Source: JABDMH01 sp965222645 (GTDB taxonomy: Bacteria; Bacteroidota; Bacteroidia; Chitinophagales; Saprospiraceae). Taken from it: a stretch of 64,000 bases of DNA. Positions 34,162-42,985 of the stretch are shown here, in pieces. A model generated the notes under the pieces. That model worked only from the letters and a program-made list of their open reading frames with translations. It was not told the DNA's origin and made no database searches. The stretch lies in NCBI GenBank assembly GCA_965222645.1, contig OZ244968.1, positions 2,666,001 through 2,730,000 on the forward strand, written 5' to 3'. The position numbers were made by a program, and so were the translations under genes. Position 1 is the stretch's first letter; each line of letters starts with the position of its first letter.

Positions 34162-34707
34162 ATGGAACCTCAAATAGAAATACAGGAGCTCAAGAAATTG
34201 ATGAGTGAGTTAATCGCCTCTCAGCAAGAGACGAAAGAGAGATTTAAAGACCTTGAGGAAAGATTTAAGGATACTGATGCTTTCATAAGACGGGTGCAGG
34301 GTCAATTTAGTTCACAATGGGGCAAACTGATCGAAAGCCTGGTCGAAGGCGATCTAATTAACCTCCTCAAACAGAGGGGAATTTTGATATCAGAAACATC
34401 TAAGAATCGATCGGGCAAGGACTTTGAGTTTGATATAATCGCTCACAATGGCGTCGAGATCGTCATTGTTGAGGTTAAGACCACCCTCAAGGTCTCTGAT
34501 GTAGATTATTTTCTAAGCAAGCTCTACAGAGCCAAAGAGTGGATGCAGGAGTACCGGGATTACGAAATCTACGGTTGCGTCGCATTCCTGAAAAGTGATG
34601 AGGGCAGCGAAAAATACGCGGAGCGCAGCGGTCTTTTCGTGATTCGGGCGACGGGTGATAGTGCCAGCATTGTAAATGGGGAAGATTTCGTGCCAACCAT
34701 TTTTTGA
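34162..34707 (+). CDS. DUF3782-type protein with PD-(D/E)xK nuclease-like core
   Basis: The 181-residue protein begins with a coiled coil (~5-45: ELKKLMSELIASQQETKERF and two ERFKD repeats). The rest resembles the DUF3782/PD-(D/E)xK group seen in cyanobacteria and Bacteroidota: FSSQWGKLIESLVEGDL, then FEFDIIAHNG with the core Asp, then VIVEVKTTL giving the E-x-K pair, and later YGCVAFLKSDEGSEKYAE. The nuclease core is complete, but activity has not been shown for the family to my knowledge. It is a single gene, flanked by xerD and a lipoprotein gene, and may be mobile-element cargo or a defence-related accessory gene. Confidence 0.75.
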   Translation: MEPQIEIQELKKLMSELIASQQETKERFKDLEERFKDTDAFIRRVQGQFSSQWGKLIESLVEGDLINLLKQRGILISETSKNRSGKDFEFDIIAHNGVEIVIVEVKTTLKVSDVDYFLSKLYRAKEWMQEYRDYEIYGCVAFLKSDEGSEKYAERSGLFVIRATGDSASIVNGEDFVPTIF

Positions 34708-34808
34708 GTTCAATGATCGATGTGTCTGGCATGGTCTGTGGCCGATACGGGATGGTCAGTTTCCCTCCTGTATCTCACTCAGGTCATTCTCCTTACGAGC
34801 TTCTTTCC

Positions 34809-34816
34809 TAACTTTG
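34809..34816 (+). promoter_or_regulatory. -7 box (TAACTTTG) abutting the Ig-like lipoprotein start
   Basis: Exact TAnnTTTG match ending 4 bases before ATG 34821, which predicts a near-leaderless transcript. Same sequence and spacing as at 28422-28429. Confidence 0.5.
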
Positions 34817-34820
34817 CTCC

Positions 34821-36419
34821 ATGCAGCCCGGTTACTACTTGGTCGGTTTTATCCTAGCGACTATTTATCTCAGTTGTGCCGTTAAGGCCACACCCCAAGG
34901 TGGTCCCCGGGACGAATCTCCTCCTGCCATTATTCTGGAGACAAGCACGCCTAACAAACAAACTAACTTTACAGGGAGATCATTTACGATTTCGCTCGAC
35001 GAATGGGTCAAGCTCGAAGATGCTCAAACACAGGTTTTGGTTTCTCCACCATTGGAAAAAAGACCCGAAATAAAGACAAAAGGTCGATCAGTGGTATTTA
35101 CTTTTCACGACGATGAAATATTACGTGAAAATACGACTTACACCATTAATTTCGGAAATTCGATACAGGATATCACAGAAAATAATCCACTTGCAAATCA
35201 CACTTTTGTTTTTTCAACAGGTGATGTAATTGATTCTCTCACCGTTTCCGGATTTGTTTTCGATGCTTATTCGGGTGAGCCAGTACCAGAATCCACCATA
35301 ATGGTTTACGAAAATCTTGCAGATACTATTCCCTTTACAGCAAAACCACTTTATGCAACACGCTCGGCCGAAGAGACCGGTGCTTTTACCATTGGAAATA
35401 TGAAAGCGGGCACATTCAGAGTGCTGGCGGTAAAAGATGATAATCTAAATTATTTGTATGATGCAGATATCGAAGTAATGGGCTTTCTCGATTCATTTTT
35501 GGTTTTGCCTCAGGACAATGACGAACCCCTGACATTAAAGGTCTCCCCCCCGGAAGAGGTATTATATGCAGACCGCGCCGACACATCGAGCTGGAATAAA
35601 GCGGTAATCGAATATAACCGAATACCGCACGAACTGCAGATTGATTATGAAAACCCAGATGGCTCTCTTGTCTACGATATTCACGAAAATGTGATCTCCA
35701 TCTGGTACCACGACGACACAAGGAGGGATTGGCCTCTTTATCTGAATACAGGAGACGAGATTGATACCATGATTTTAAAATACAATAGTAGCACAGATAA
35801 ATTTGAAAAAATTAAAGAGCAAAAAAGGATGGCGAATAGTGGACATCCTAATGACCCGGCTTTCATTTGTTTTGACAGACCTGTCCAGTCATTTGATACG
35901 ACCTATTTTGAATTATTAGAAGGTAATGCAAAAGCAAAAGTCTCGACACTTCCCATAATTTCGGACAGTCTTCCCATGTGCCTCCAATTGGATTATACCT
36001 GGCAGCCAGACAGTATTTACGCACTTACAATTTTTCCGGGAGGTATTACAGATTTTTACGGACAGGCAAATGATACGATCTCGCAGAATTTTCCAATCGG
36101 AAATTCAGAACGCTTCGGAAATATCATATTAAATATTTCAGAGTTGGATTCGCTTCTATCGTATATTGTAATGCTTGGATTGAAGGATAAACCAGAAGTG
36201 AGCTTTACGATTGAGGCCACGGAAACTTTTTCTAAAACCATCGAGCAATTACGGCCTGCAACTTATGAATTGCGCATCACAGAAGATAAAAATAAAAACG
36301 GCCGGTGGGATCCGGGCAATTTGTTTTTAAATAATCAGCCCGAGGTAACAACTGTTAAGGAACTGGAGCCCCTCCGGGCAAATTGGGACTTAGAAGTAGA
36401 CTATAAATGGAATAATTGA
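34821..36419 (+). CDS. Lipoprotein with N-terminal Ig-like domain
   Basis: The 532-residue protein has a lipoprotein signal (MQPGYYLVGFILATIYLSC, lipidated Cys19). It is followed by the Bacteroidota motif TPQGGPRDESPPAII and an Ig-like (SbsA-type) domain at ~35-130: FTISLDEWVKLEDAQTQVLVSPPL, KGRSVVFTF, TYTINFGNSIQDITENNPLANHTFVFSTG. A transthyretin-like module follows (VSGFVFDAYSGEPVPESTIMVY). The C-terminus has another such module, with ITEDKNKNGRWDPGNL. Homologues are widespread in Bacteroidota next to lptB or competence genes, without a settled function. The lptB start codon overlaps its stop (TGATG), so the genes are translationally linked, hinting at an envelope role. Confidence 0.82.
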   Translation: MQPGYYLVGFILATIYLSCAVKATPQGGPRDESPPAIILETSTPNKQTNFTGRSFTISLDEWVKLEDAQTQVLVSPPLEKRPEIKTKGRSVVFTFHDDEILRENTTYTINFGNSIQDITENNPLANHTFVFSTGDVIDSLTVSGFVFDAYSGEPVPESTIMVYENLADTIPFTAKPLYATRSAEETGAFTIGNMKAGTFRVLAVKDDNLNYLYDADIEVMGFLDSFLVLPQDNDEPLTLKVSPPEEVLYADRADTSSWNKAVIEYNRIPHELQIDYENPDGSLVYDIHENVISIWYHDDTRRDWPLYLNTGDEIDTMILKYNSSTDKFEKIKEQKRMANSGHPNDPAFICFDRPVQSFDTTYFELLEGNAKAKVSTLPIISDSLPMCLQLDYTWQPDSIYALTIFPGGITDFYGQANDTISQNFPIGNSERFGNIILNISELDSLLSYIVMLGLKDKPEVSFTIEATETFSKTIEQLRPATYELRITEDKNKNGRWDPGNLFLNNQPEVTTVKELEPLRANWDLEVDYKWNN

Positions 36420-37153
36420 TGAAATTGAAAGGAGAAAATCTCGAAAAAATATACGGCCGTCGCACTGTAGTAAGCGATGTTTCTCTCAACGTAAATCGCG
36501 GGGAAATAGTCGGTCTTTTGGGACCCAATGGCGCTGGAAAAACAACTACATTTTACATGGTTGTGGGATTCATTAAACCCAATTCCGGTAAAGTATATCT
36601 GGATGAGGAAGAAATTACTGATCTGCCTATGTACCGACGGGCTCAGCGAGGTATAGGCTATCTTCCGCAGGAGCCCAGCGTGTTTAGAAAATTGAGTGTG
36701 GAGGACAATATCATGGCCATTCTCGAAATGATGGATTTGTCCAGAGAAGAACAGAAGGAAAAATGTGAATCACTGATCTCAGAGTTTGGATTGGAAAAAG
36801 TGCGAAAAAGTCACGGCAATACATTGTCGGGTGGTGAGCGCCGGCGCACGGAAATTGCGAGATCGCTTGCGTCGGACCCCAAATTTATCTTACTGGATGA
36901 GCCCTTTGCCGGTATTGATCCGATTGCGGTGGAAGATATTCAAACTATTGTCGCCAAATTGCGCACAAAGGATATCGGTATTTTGATTACTGATCACAAT
37001 GTACAGGAGACTTTGAGCATTACAGACAGGGCATACCTCATGTTTGAAGGTAAAATATTGCGTCAGGGTACTGCTGAAGAACTCGCTGCAGACGAGCTTG
37101 TGAGAAAAGTTTACCTGGGGCAAAGCTTTGAATTGAAGAGGAAAGTGTTTTGA
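36419..37153 (+). CDS. lptB: LPS export ABC transporter ATP-binding protein LptB
   Basis: The 244-residue ATPase has Walker A GPNGAGKTTTFYMV, a Q-loop (YLPQEPSVFRKLSVEDNI), the signature LSGGERRRTEIARSLA, Walker B FILLDEPFAGIDPIAVEDIQ and the H-loop ITDHNVQETLSITDRAYLM. The ERRR-type signature and the overall length are characteristic of LptB, which powers LPS extraction from the inner membrane with LptF and LptG; those partners are not in the window. ATG at 36419 overlaps the last base of the upstream stop; a TTG one codon earlier is possible. Translational coupling to the Ig-like lipoprotein gene is likely. Confidence 0.92.
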   Translation: MKLKGENLEKIYGRRTVVSDVSLNVNRGEIVGLLGPNGAGKTTTFYMVVGFIKPNSGKVYLDEEEITDLPMYRRAQRGIGYLPQEPSVFRKLSVEDNIMAILEMMDLSREEQKEKCESLISEFGLEKVRKSHGNTLSGGERRRTEIARSLASDPKFILLDEPFAGIDPIAVEDIQTIVAKLRTKDIGILITDHNVQETLSITDRAYLMFEGKILRQGTAEELAADELVRKVYLGQSFELKRKVF

Positions 37154-37183
37154 CTTCGATAGATTTTATAATCACAAAAAAAA

Positions 37184-37894
37184 TCAATAAAGAAATCCAA
37201 ACAACCACAATGGAATTTGATTGCCGACACCGATTTCAATATTATCCAATGCTAAAAAAGAATTTTCCAAATGTTTTATCTGTACTGATTTTTTGTTTTT
37301 ACGACCCACTTCAAAAATATAATTGCCATTGATGATGAAATCACCTTTGGAAGGTAAACTCACATCATGGTTGACTCGCAACTGGTTGAAAAAAAAAGTC
37401 TCCCTTACATTTCCAATATCTTATGGCGTAAGGGCATACATTAAATTTGAGTTGTTCAAAAATATCTTATCCGGCTTTCTGTAAATCTGACTACCTATTG
37501 CTTTTCTATTCAGGAGATTTATCAATCGTGCTTTTGAAAGTATATCGAGATAGCCCAATAAAGTGCGCCGATCTGAAATATCCAAATCTCTTGCCAGCTT
37601 ACTAATATTAGGTGTAAAAGGTACATTGCTGGCAATGGCCTTTAATAATCTTTTGATTTTATGACTGTATGTGTGCGACACACGATAAAACATGGGAACA
37701 TCGATTTCTAGTACCAGATCTATAATCGTTGAAAGTTGATCATAGTAGGCTGACTCATCCTTTGATGTAAAAGGATAACAACCTCTTAATAAGTATTCAC
37801 CGAGAATTGTGGCGATATCGACCTCCAAGACTTCGCAGATTGTCAAGACTCGCTCTGGTGATAGCTTGACTTCACCACGCTCTATTCTGCTCAT
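37184..37894 (-). pseudogene. Chimeric XRE fragment joined to AAA_14/DUF4143 ATPase C-terminus, with in-frame stop
   Basis: The first ~31 codons from ATG 37894 resemble the C-terminal half of an XRE helix-turn-helix (SRIERGEVKLSPERVLTICE), but the start of the domain is missing and an in-frame stop lies just upstream. The sequence then becomes the C-terminal DUF4143 part of an AAA_14-type ATPase (EYLLRGCYPF, then the winged-helix stretch NISKLARDLDISDRRTL, and KIFLNNSNLMYAL). Neither Walker motif is present. A TAA at 37421-37423 interrupts the frame, and the same frame resumes with DIGNVRETFFFNQL and the family's conserved ending FEVGRKNKK...IPLWLFGFLY, stopping near 37184. Both halves being in frame shows a nonsense mutation in a truncated fusion. 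Confidence 0.85.
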
Positions 37895-37921
37895 GTATTT
37901 TTAAATCTAGGTACTAAGTCT

Positions 37922-38575
37922 TTACTGTGCGGACGTTGGGACATCAATATTCAATGCCTCAAGAGTCTCGTAATCTAGTGCTCCCATTGGCAGTCTGCTT
38001 ACTTCCTGAAAATTTAGCAAATAGTTTTTTGAGCGACTGTCTAATTTTCCATTAATCCTTCCTTTAAAAAAACCTTTTTCTTTTAAGGAAGATTGAACTT
38101 TCATGATCAATTCTTCAGTCAATTCATCTTCACAAACTGCAGGTCGCCACTCTGCATAACCCCCAGGATCGATGAATTCGATTTTCCGCATTTCAAAATT
38201 TTTGGATTGCGTAGTGTCCTTCATAGCTACCACAGCGGTTTCAACGGCCGGGATTTCCTCAAGGCACCAAACCATGCAATCATCAGGATCATTAGATATG
38301 CAGTTTTTATCCACTCTTTTCTTGACCCACTTTGTAGAGGCGTTCTGTATCACTACCTTTTTCACCTGGAGATCTACCTTTTCCTGGGTTGTGTCTCCCG
38401 TAAAAAAAGGATAAAATTCCTTTCGAGGGTATTGTTTTGGAATTTCGCATTCGGCGTAGCATTTTCCATCACCGGAGCTTACTTTATCACGTACAATATC
38501 AGACAATGGCTGGCTGACCTTACAATGCCAACACATAATTGCAAAAGAGATGATTACGATCACGTGAATTCTCAT
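37922..38575 (-). CDS. Lipoprotein-like protein with peptidoglycan-binding-type C-terminus
   Basis: The 217-residue protein starts with a signal (MRIHVIVIISFAIMCWHC) that includes a possible lipobox Cys18. The middle has several cysteines (KCYAEC, NCISNDPDDCMVWC). The C-terminal ~60 residues resemble a peptidoglycan-binding domain: KVQSSLKEKGFFKGRINGKLDSRSKNYLLNFQ, followed by LPMGALDYETLEALNI. Such domains anchor proteins to the cell wall. A decayed copy of this gene lies at 32712-32925, in the same orientation. The 5' flank to 38817 has no gene. Confidence 0.75.
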   Translation of the reverse strand: MRIHVIVIISFAIMCWHCKVSQPLSDIVRDKVSSGDGKCYAECEIPKQYPRKEFYPFFTGDTTQEKVDLQVKKVVIQNASTKWVKKRVDKNCISNDPDDCMVWCLEEIPAVETAVVAMKDTTQSKNFEMRKIEFIDPGGYAEWRPAVCEDELTEELIMKVQSSLKEKGFFKGRINGKLDSRSKNYLLNFQEVSRLPMGALDYETLEALNIDVPTSAQ

Positions 38576-38817
38576 TCCTTGCTGAAATTACTATCCTTAA
38601 AGATACTAAAACTCGAGTTTAGCCCCGGAGCAGATGACCCTTTGCCAGCACTGTCCAGAGAAAAAGATTGGAGAAGAGATTTGTGGGATTTTTTTCAACT
38701 AGCCTATATGTTTACTTCAAATTCGCATTTACAATCCCATAATACCTTACAACGAGTTAGCATGAAACAAATCGCCGTTTAATCCGTCAGTACAAAGTAA
38801 TTCGTAAAACATCGGAA

Positions 38818-39246
38818 ATGTTTATTGACAACAAAATCAACGTAAAGATCAAATTGTCTGCACTTTGGACAAGCTTAATGTTTCTCTATATATACTGTGA
38901 TTACTTTGCGATGAAGATGCCAGGTGCCGTGGAGGATATGATTAGTCTGAAAACACCTGTTGGGACTGTAACACCCCAGCTGTTAGTTATTTTTTCTTTG
39001 ATTCTGATCGTCCCTTCACTGATGATTTGTTTGTCTGTTCTTCTGAAGCCAACTATAAATCGATGGCTAAACATCATAGTCGCCATCCTGTGGTCATCAA
39101 TGTCTTTTATCATCATAGTCTGGGATATTATAGACGGCAGCCTTCCCTGGTCAGCATTCTATGACCTCTATCAGATTGTTGAGATAATTGCACTCTGCTC
39201 AATAGTCTGGCAGGCCTGGAAATGGCCAAAAACTGACAATTTGTAA
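38818..39246 (+). CDS. DUF6326-type four-helix membrane protein
   Basis: The 142-residue protein has four hydrophobic helices: ~12-31 (LSALWTSLMFLYIYCDYFAM), ~52-73 (QLLVIFSLILIVPSLMICLSV), ~81-103 (WLNIIVAILWSSMSFIIIVWDI) and ~113-135 (FYDLYQIVEIIALCSIVWQAW). This spacing, and the aromatic-rich first and last helices, fit the DUF6326 family of small membrane proteins in Bacteroidota. No function is known. It is monocistronic and stands between the lipoprotein gene and the PorP/SprF gene. Confidence 0.7.
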   Translation: MFIDNKINVKIKLSALWTSLMFLYIYCDYFAMKMPGAVEDMISLKTPVGTVTPQLLVIFSLILIVPSLMICLSVLLKPTINRWLNIIVAILWSSMSFIIIVWDIIDGSLPWSAFYDLYQIVEIIALCSIVWQAWKWPKTDNL

Positions 39247-39409
39247 CGACTATATTGTTCGATTCAACTATGGGTTGCAATTAAATCAAGGAATAATTAA
39301 TTACGATATATTTATCTCCATATTTGTCCCAAGAAAGGATTGGATAGAGATTGATCACAATCAAACGGAGTTGCTGAAACAGCATCCACGCTCGATTCTC
39401 AACCGATGA

Positions 39410-40336
39410 CTACTCATCATCCAGTCTATTCTTGCGGTTGCCAAACGTAAACTGAACGCTTACCTCATGTGCACCACTGTGGTACTGCTGGCTGGCTTGA
39501 AAAGAAGTGGTATAACTGTAGTACAAATCAAAGTTGGTGAGTGCCGCCCCGAGTAAAATCGCAAGACGGTCACCCCCACCCAATGTGTAAGTCAAACCTC
39601 CGATAAGTTGATCCTCAAAAAAGTACACCTTGCCATTAAAATCAATCATAAATGGAGTGTACCTTAAATTACGCACGAGGATAGAGGGCTCGACATAAAA
39701 ATTATTATTTTCTACTTGCCATTTGTATCCCAAATATGCTAGATAGTATTTCAGAAATCCAGACTCTGTCGAATTATCCACCTGCGGGTCACGGTTTACC
39801 CGGGCCCGGATCAGATTTGGGGATGCCAAACCAAAGAAAAATTCATCTACTTTTCCATGTACTCCAAATGCCGCGTCAAATAGTTTTAGTCCGGTGGTCG
39901 CATCAATCAAATAGGGATCATTTATATCGATATTCGGATCCAGGAGTGCGGTGCCTTTAAGGCGGTTCTGTTCAAAGGTCGTGCTCAACCCCAACGATAA
40001 ATCCAAGGACTCGAGAATAAATTTGTATGCATATGACAATTGTGTACGATTGCGCGTCAGTGAGGCAGCATTATCACTGCTGAGTAGTGCTCCCAAACCA
40101 ATATTCTCTGTCACCGGTCCATTGTAGCTAGCTGTTACGGTTTTGGGTGATCCCGGCCATGAAGCCAGCTGATTATTATAGTTAAATAATAGATTGTGAT
40201 GATCCTCGAAACCCGTATAACCCGGATTGATTAAAATGGGGTTGAGTAAATAGTGGCGATAAAAACTCTCCTCTTGAGACCATATACTTGATACGGCGAC
40301 AAGTGTAATTATTCCGATATGTATAAGTCTTTTCAT
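39410..40336 (-). CDS. PorP/SprF-family outer-membrane protein of the type IX secretion system
   Basis: The start at 40336 gives 308 residues with a signal peptide (MKRLIHIGIITLVAVSSIWSQ); an ATG three codons upstream is equally possible. The mature protein shows the PorP/SprF opening EESFYRHYLLNPILINPGYTGFEDHHNLLFNYNNQLASWPG and a series of beta-strands (LGYKWQVENNNFYVEPSILVRN, LIGGLTYTLGGGDRLAILLGA) ending with VSVQFTFGNRKN, as for an outer-membrane barrel. Relatives pair with large secreted proteins carrying type B sorting domains, as SprF does with SprB. The gene lies 39 bases downstream of exactly such a protein, which is strong support for a partnership. Confidence 0.9.
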   Translation of the reverse strand: MKRLIHIGIITLVAVSSIWSQEESFYRHYLLNPILINPGYTGFEDHHNLLFNYNNQLASWPGSPKTVTASYNGPVTENIGLGALLSSDNAASLTRNRTQLSYAYKFILESLDLSLGLSTTFEQNRLKGTALLDPNIDINDPYLIDATTGLKLFDAAFGVHGKVDEFFFGLASPNLIRARVNRDPQVDNSTESGFLKYYLAYLGYKWQVENNNFYVEPSILVRNLRYTPFMIDFNGKVYFFEDQLIGGLTYTLGGGDRLAILLGAALTNFDLYYSYTTSFQASQQYHSGAHEVSVQFTFGNRKNRLDDE

Positions 40337-40375
40337 GGGTATCATCTCTTTTGTATTTGGAAATGAGGCTCTTTC

Positions 40376-42946
40376 TTAATTTAGTGTGGATAATATCGTT
40401 AAGTGCCCAAGATGCTGTTCTAATATGCCATCTCTACGCACCCGGACCACCCAGAAATATGCACCATCAGGAAGTAGGTCACCATCGGTGTCTTTACCTG
40501 CCCAGGTGTTATCGTAATTGGTTGATTCGAATACCAACCTGCCACTGCGATCGTAGACTTCTACCTCATTGTCCAATCCCTCTATGCATGATAGGACAAA
40601 GAAGTCATTGCGGCCATCATTGTTTGGCGACATTACAGGCACAGCAGTAAAGCATTCTCCCTCTTCTCCCGGAATTGTGCCTGTAGCACTTTCCTGACAT
40701 CCGTTTGCATCGGTCACAAGAACCTGTATGGGTCCTTGAGGCAGCATAATGACTACCCGGGTACGCGAGCTGTTTGCATCATTCCAAGCATATGTAAATG
40801 GTTCAGTACCACCGCCCACAACTGCCGTAGCTGTACCCTCGATATCATTTGGCGAAGGTGTCGTATTTATGCTGACCATAAGTACATCGGGTTCGGTGAT
40901 TTCGACGCTTGCCTCCTGCGTATCCCCGGCAGCGTCGGTAACGGTGACAGTGTAGCTTCCAGCGGTCAGACCGCTTATTGATTCAGTTGATTGACCTGAG
41001 CTCCAGGAGTACGTATATCCCCCGGCTCCACCGGATACAGTGGCACTAATCTGCCCATCGCTTTCCCCGTTGCAACTGATATTTTGGGCAGCTAGTCCGA
41101 GCTGTAATTCTCCTCCTCCGACGGTAAAAGAAGTATCTACGACACATCCATTGGCATCTGTAATTGTCAAATTGTATGTACCACCCGACAATCCTGCGAT
41201 ATCCCTTGTGGTTTGACCATTACTCCAGCTAAATCGCAATGGAGTAGCCCCACCCATTATGGTGAGTGCGATCGCACCATCATCACCACTTGTCGCGTCA
41301 GTGATATTTGCATCGGTTACACGGGCTCCGTCGGGATCACTGAGTACGATCTCCCGGCTAAATTTTGCCCCGTTGGCATCTGTTACCTCTACGGTGTATG
41401 TTCCCGCTGTTAAATTGCTCAGATCTTCACTGGTACCTGCCGATGCTCCTCCGCTGGTCCAGTCGTAAGTATAGGGTGAACTACCCGCATTTACGGTGAT
41501 GTTGATCGACCCATCGGAGGATCCTGCACAAGAAGGAGATGTCGATGTAAATGAAATCTCAACGTTATCGTTTCCCACCTGTACTTTGCCATCACATTGA
41601 TTAAAATCAATAGCTCCATCAGCATTACTTACCTCCCGATCTGCGAGTATATCACTGAATACAATCGTAGAAGTCTCTCCATTGCTACCGATTACATCAA
41701 AGCATATGTCGAAGATTTTGGTCCCGTCAGTCAGGGAAATTCCATCTGTAGTGGGCTCTATCCAAACAAACGAAAGCCGGCCTTCGGCACCCTGATCAAG
41801 GTTAAAATTTCCCAGTGCAAGACCATTGAGATTGATATTTTCTATGGAGGGATTGCTCAAGATGGCCGGATCCCACTCTACGGACCCCGCAAGCGATGCA
41901 ATCGTAGTAAAACCCTTTACAGTCACTCCATTGCATACTTCAGTACCTGGATCCACCTGCTCTTCTTCGATAGACAGTGCAAAGCCATCGGCATTGCAAT
42001 CACTGCCTCCACCTCCACCACCCGATACACTTACGGTACCATCGATCTTGGCAAAAGCCACTGTATTGTCATCACCATCAACAATTTCGATGGCCAGCGG
42101 TGTATTTGAAAACTGAACGGTGCTGCTTCCACTTTGGCCTAAAATATCAAAACAGATTTGAAAAATCTGAGTGCCATCAGCCAGGGAGATCCCATTGCTC
42201 GACGGGTCCATCCACTGGAGCACAATTTCTCCCTTTGCTACCGAATCCGGATTAAATGATCCCTCGGTAAGTCCGTTCAGATTAAAGCCTCCCACATTTG
42301 TATATTGTAGAAAGGCGGGGTCCCATCTCAGGCTAAATTGCATGCCGTTGATGTTTGTAAACCCCTGAGTGGTAACTTCCACACAGACATTTTCTCCCGT
42401 TCCTGCTTCCTCTTGAGAGCCTATCAGACGCAATGTGGCCCCACCGCCCATGCCTGAGGCGGTAAATGTTCCTCCACTGGACTCGAGGCCGATATTATCT
42501 TCATTATTATCTATTATTTCTATGTCTCTGGGCTCACCTGAGATGGTGACTTGAGTGGTTGAACCATCTCCTCCTACGATATCAAAATCAATAGAAAAGA
42601 TGATAGTTCCATTGGGTAAATTGTTGGGTTCGGCTCCGGTATCAAACCACTGCACAATGATGCTACCATCGTCTGTCCATTTTGAGTCAGTATTGAATGC
42701 CGCTGCATCAAAATCCCGGATGGCGTTTGTGATATTACCTATGGAATTATACCTCAAAACCTGGGGATCCCAATTAATTGAAAACTGCATCCCGACGATG
42801 TTGGTGAAGTTGGTAACCTTAAAATTAACTGTTACTGTACCTCCGGGGTCACCTGAGGTATTGTCGATTTCGAAACTTGGTTGAGCGAGGGCCGTCCCAC
42901 CCAGAAATCCCACAAGGACCAGTATAATCAGATAAAGTTTCTTCAT
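40376..42946 (-). CDS. Surface protein with three cohesin domains, SprB repeats and T9SS type B C-terminus
   Basis: The 856-residue protein has a signal peptide (MKKLYLIILVLVGFLGGTALAQ). It is followed by three cohesin-like domains (~25-165, ~170-310 and ~320-455), each with NxxGMQFS-type or related strands and WDPxxL turns (SINWDPQVLRYN, SLRWDPAFLQYT, SVEWDPAILSNP). Three SprB-type repeats follow (~460-700), recognisable by CAGSSDGSINITV, YTYDWTSGG, LSNLTAGTYTVEVTDANG and CNGESDGQISATV. The gliding-associated type B sorting domain occupies the end (VPVMSPNNDGRNDFF, EVYDRSGRLVFES, WAGKDTDGDLLPDGAYFW). The protein is probably delivered by T9SS and retained at the surface with its PorP/SprF neighbour. 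No dockerin-containing partner is in the window. Confidence 0.88.
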   Translation of the reverse strand: MKKLYLIILVLVGFLGGTALAQPSFEIDNTSGDPGGTVTVNFKVTNFTNIVGMQFSINWDPQVLRYNSIGNITNAIRDFDAAAFNTDSKWTDDGSIIVQWFDTGAEPNNLPNGTIIFSIDFDIVGGDGSTTQVTISGEPRDIEIIDNNEDNIGLESSGGTFTASGMGGGATLRLIGSQEEAGTGENVCVEVTTQGFTNINGMQFSLRWDPAFLQYTNVGGFNLNGLTEGSFNPDSVAKGEIVLQWMDPSSNGISLADGTQIFQICFDILGQSGSSTVQFSNTPLAIEIVDGDDNTVAFAKIDGTVSVSGGGGGGSDCNADGFALSIEEEQVDPGTEVCNGVTVKGFTTIASLAGSVEWDPAILSNPSIENINLNGLALGNFNLDQGAEGRLSFVWIEPTTDGISLTDGTKIFDICFDVIGSNGETSTIVFSDILADREVSNADGAIDFNQCDGKVQVGNDNVEISFTSTSPSCAGSSDGSINITVNAGSSPYTYDWTSGGASAGTSEDLSNLTAGTYTVEVTDANGAKFSREIVLSDPDGARVTDANITDATSGDDGAIALTIMGGATPLRFSWSNGQTTRDIAGLSGGTYNLTITDANGCVVDTSFTVGGGELQLGLAAQNISCNGESDGQISATVSGGAGGYTYSWSSGQSTESISGLTAGSYTVTVTDAAGDTQEASVEITEPDVLMVSINTTPSPNDIEGTATAVVGGGTEPFTYAWNDANSSRTRVVIMLPQGPIQVLVTDANGCQESATGTIPGEEGECFTAVPVMSPNNDGRNDFFVLSCIEGLDNEVEVYDRSGRLVFESTNYDNTWAGKDTDGDLLPDGAYFWVVRVRRDGILEQHLGHLTILSTLN

Positions 42947-42985
42947 AGCTTTTTATTTTGGGTTATGCCACCCTGCACAAATTCA

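Noticed and set aside
38093..38782. 229-codon plus-strand open frame
   Set aside because: Lies almost entirely antisense to the lipoprotein gene at 37922-38575, whose product has a signal and recognisable domain.
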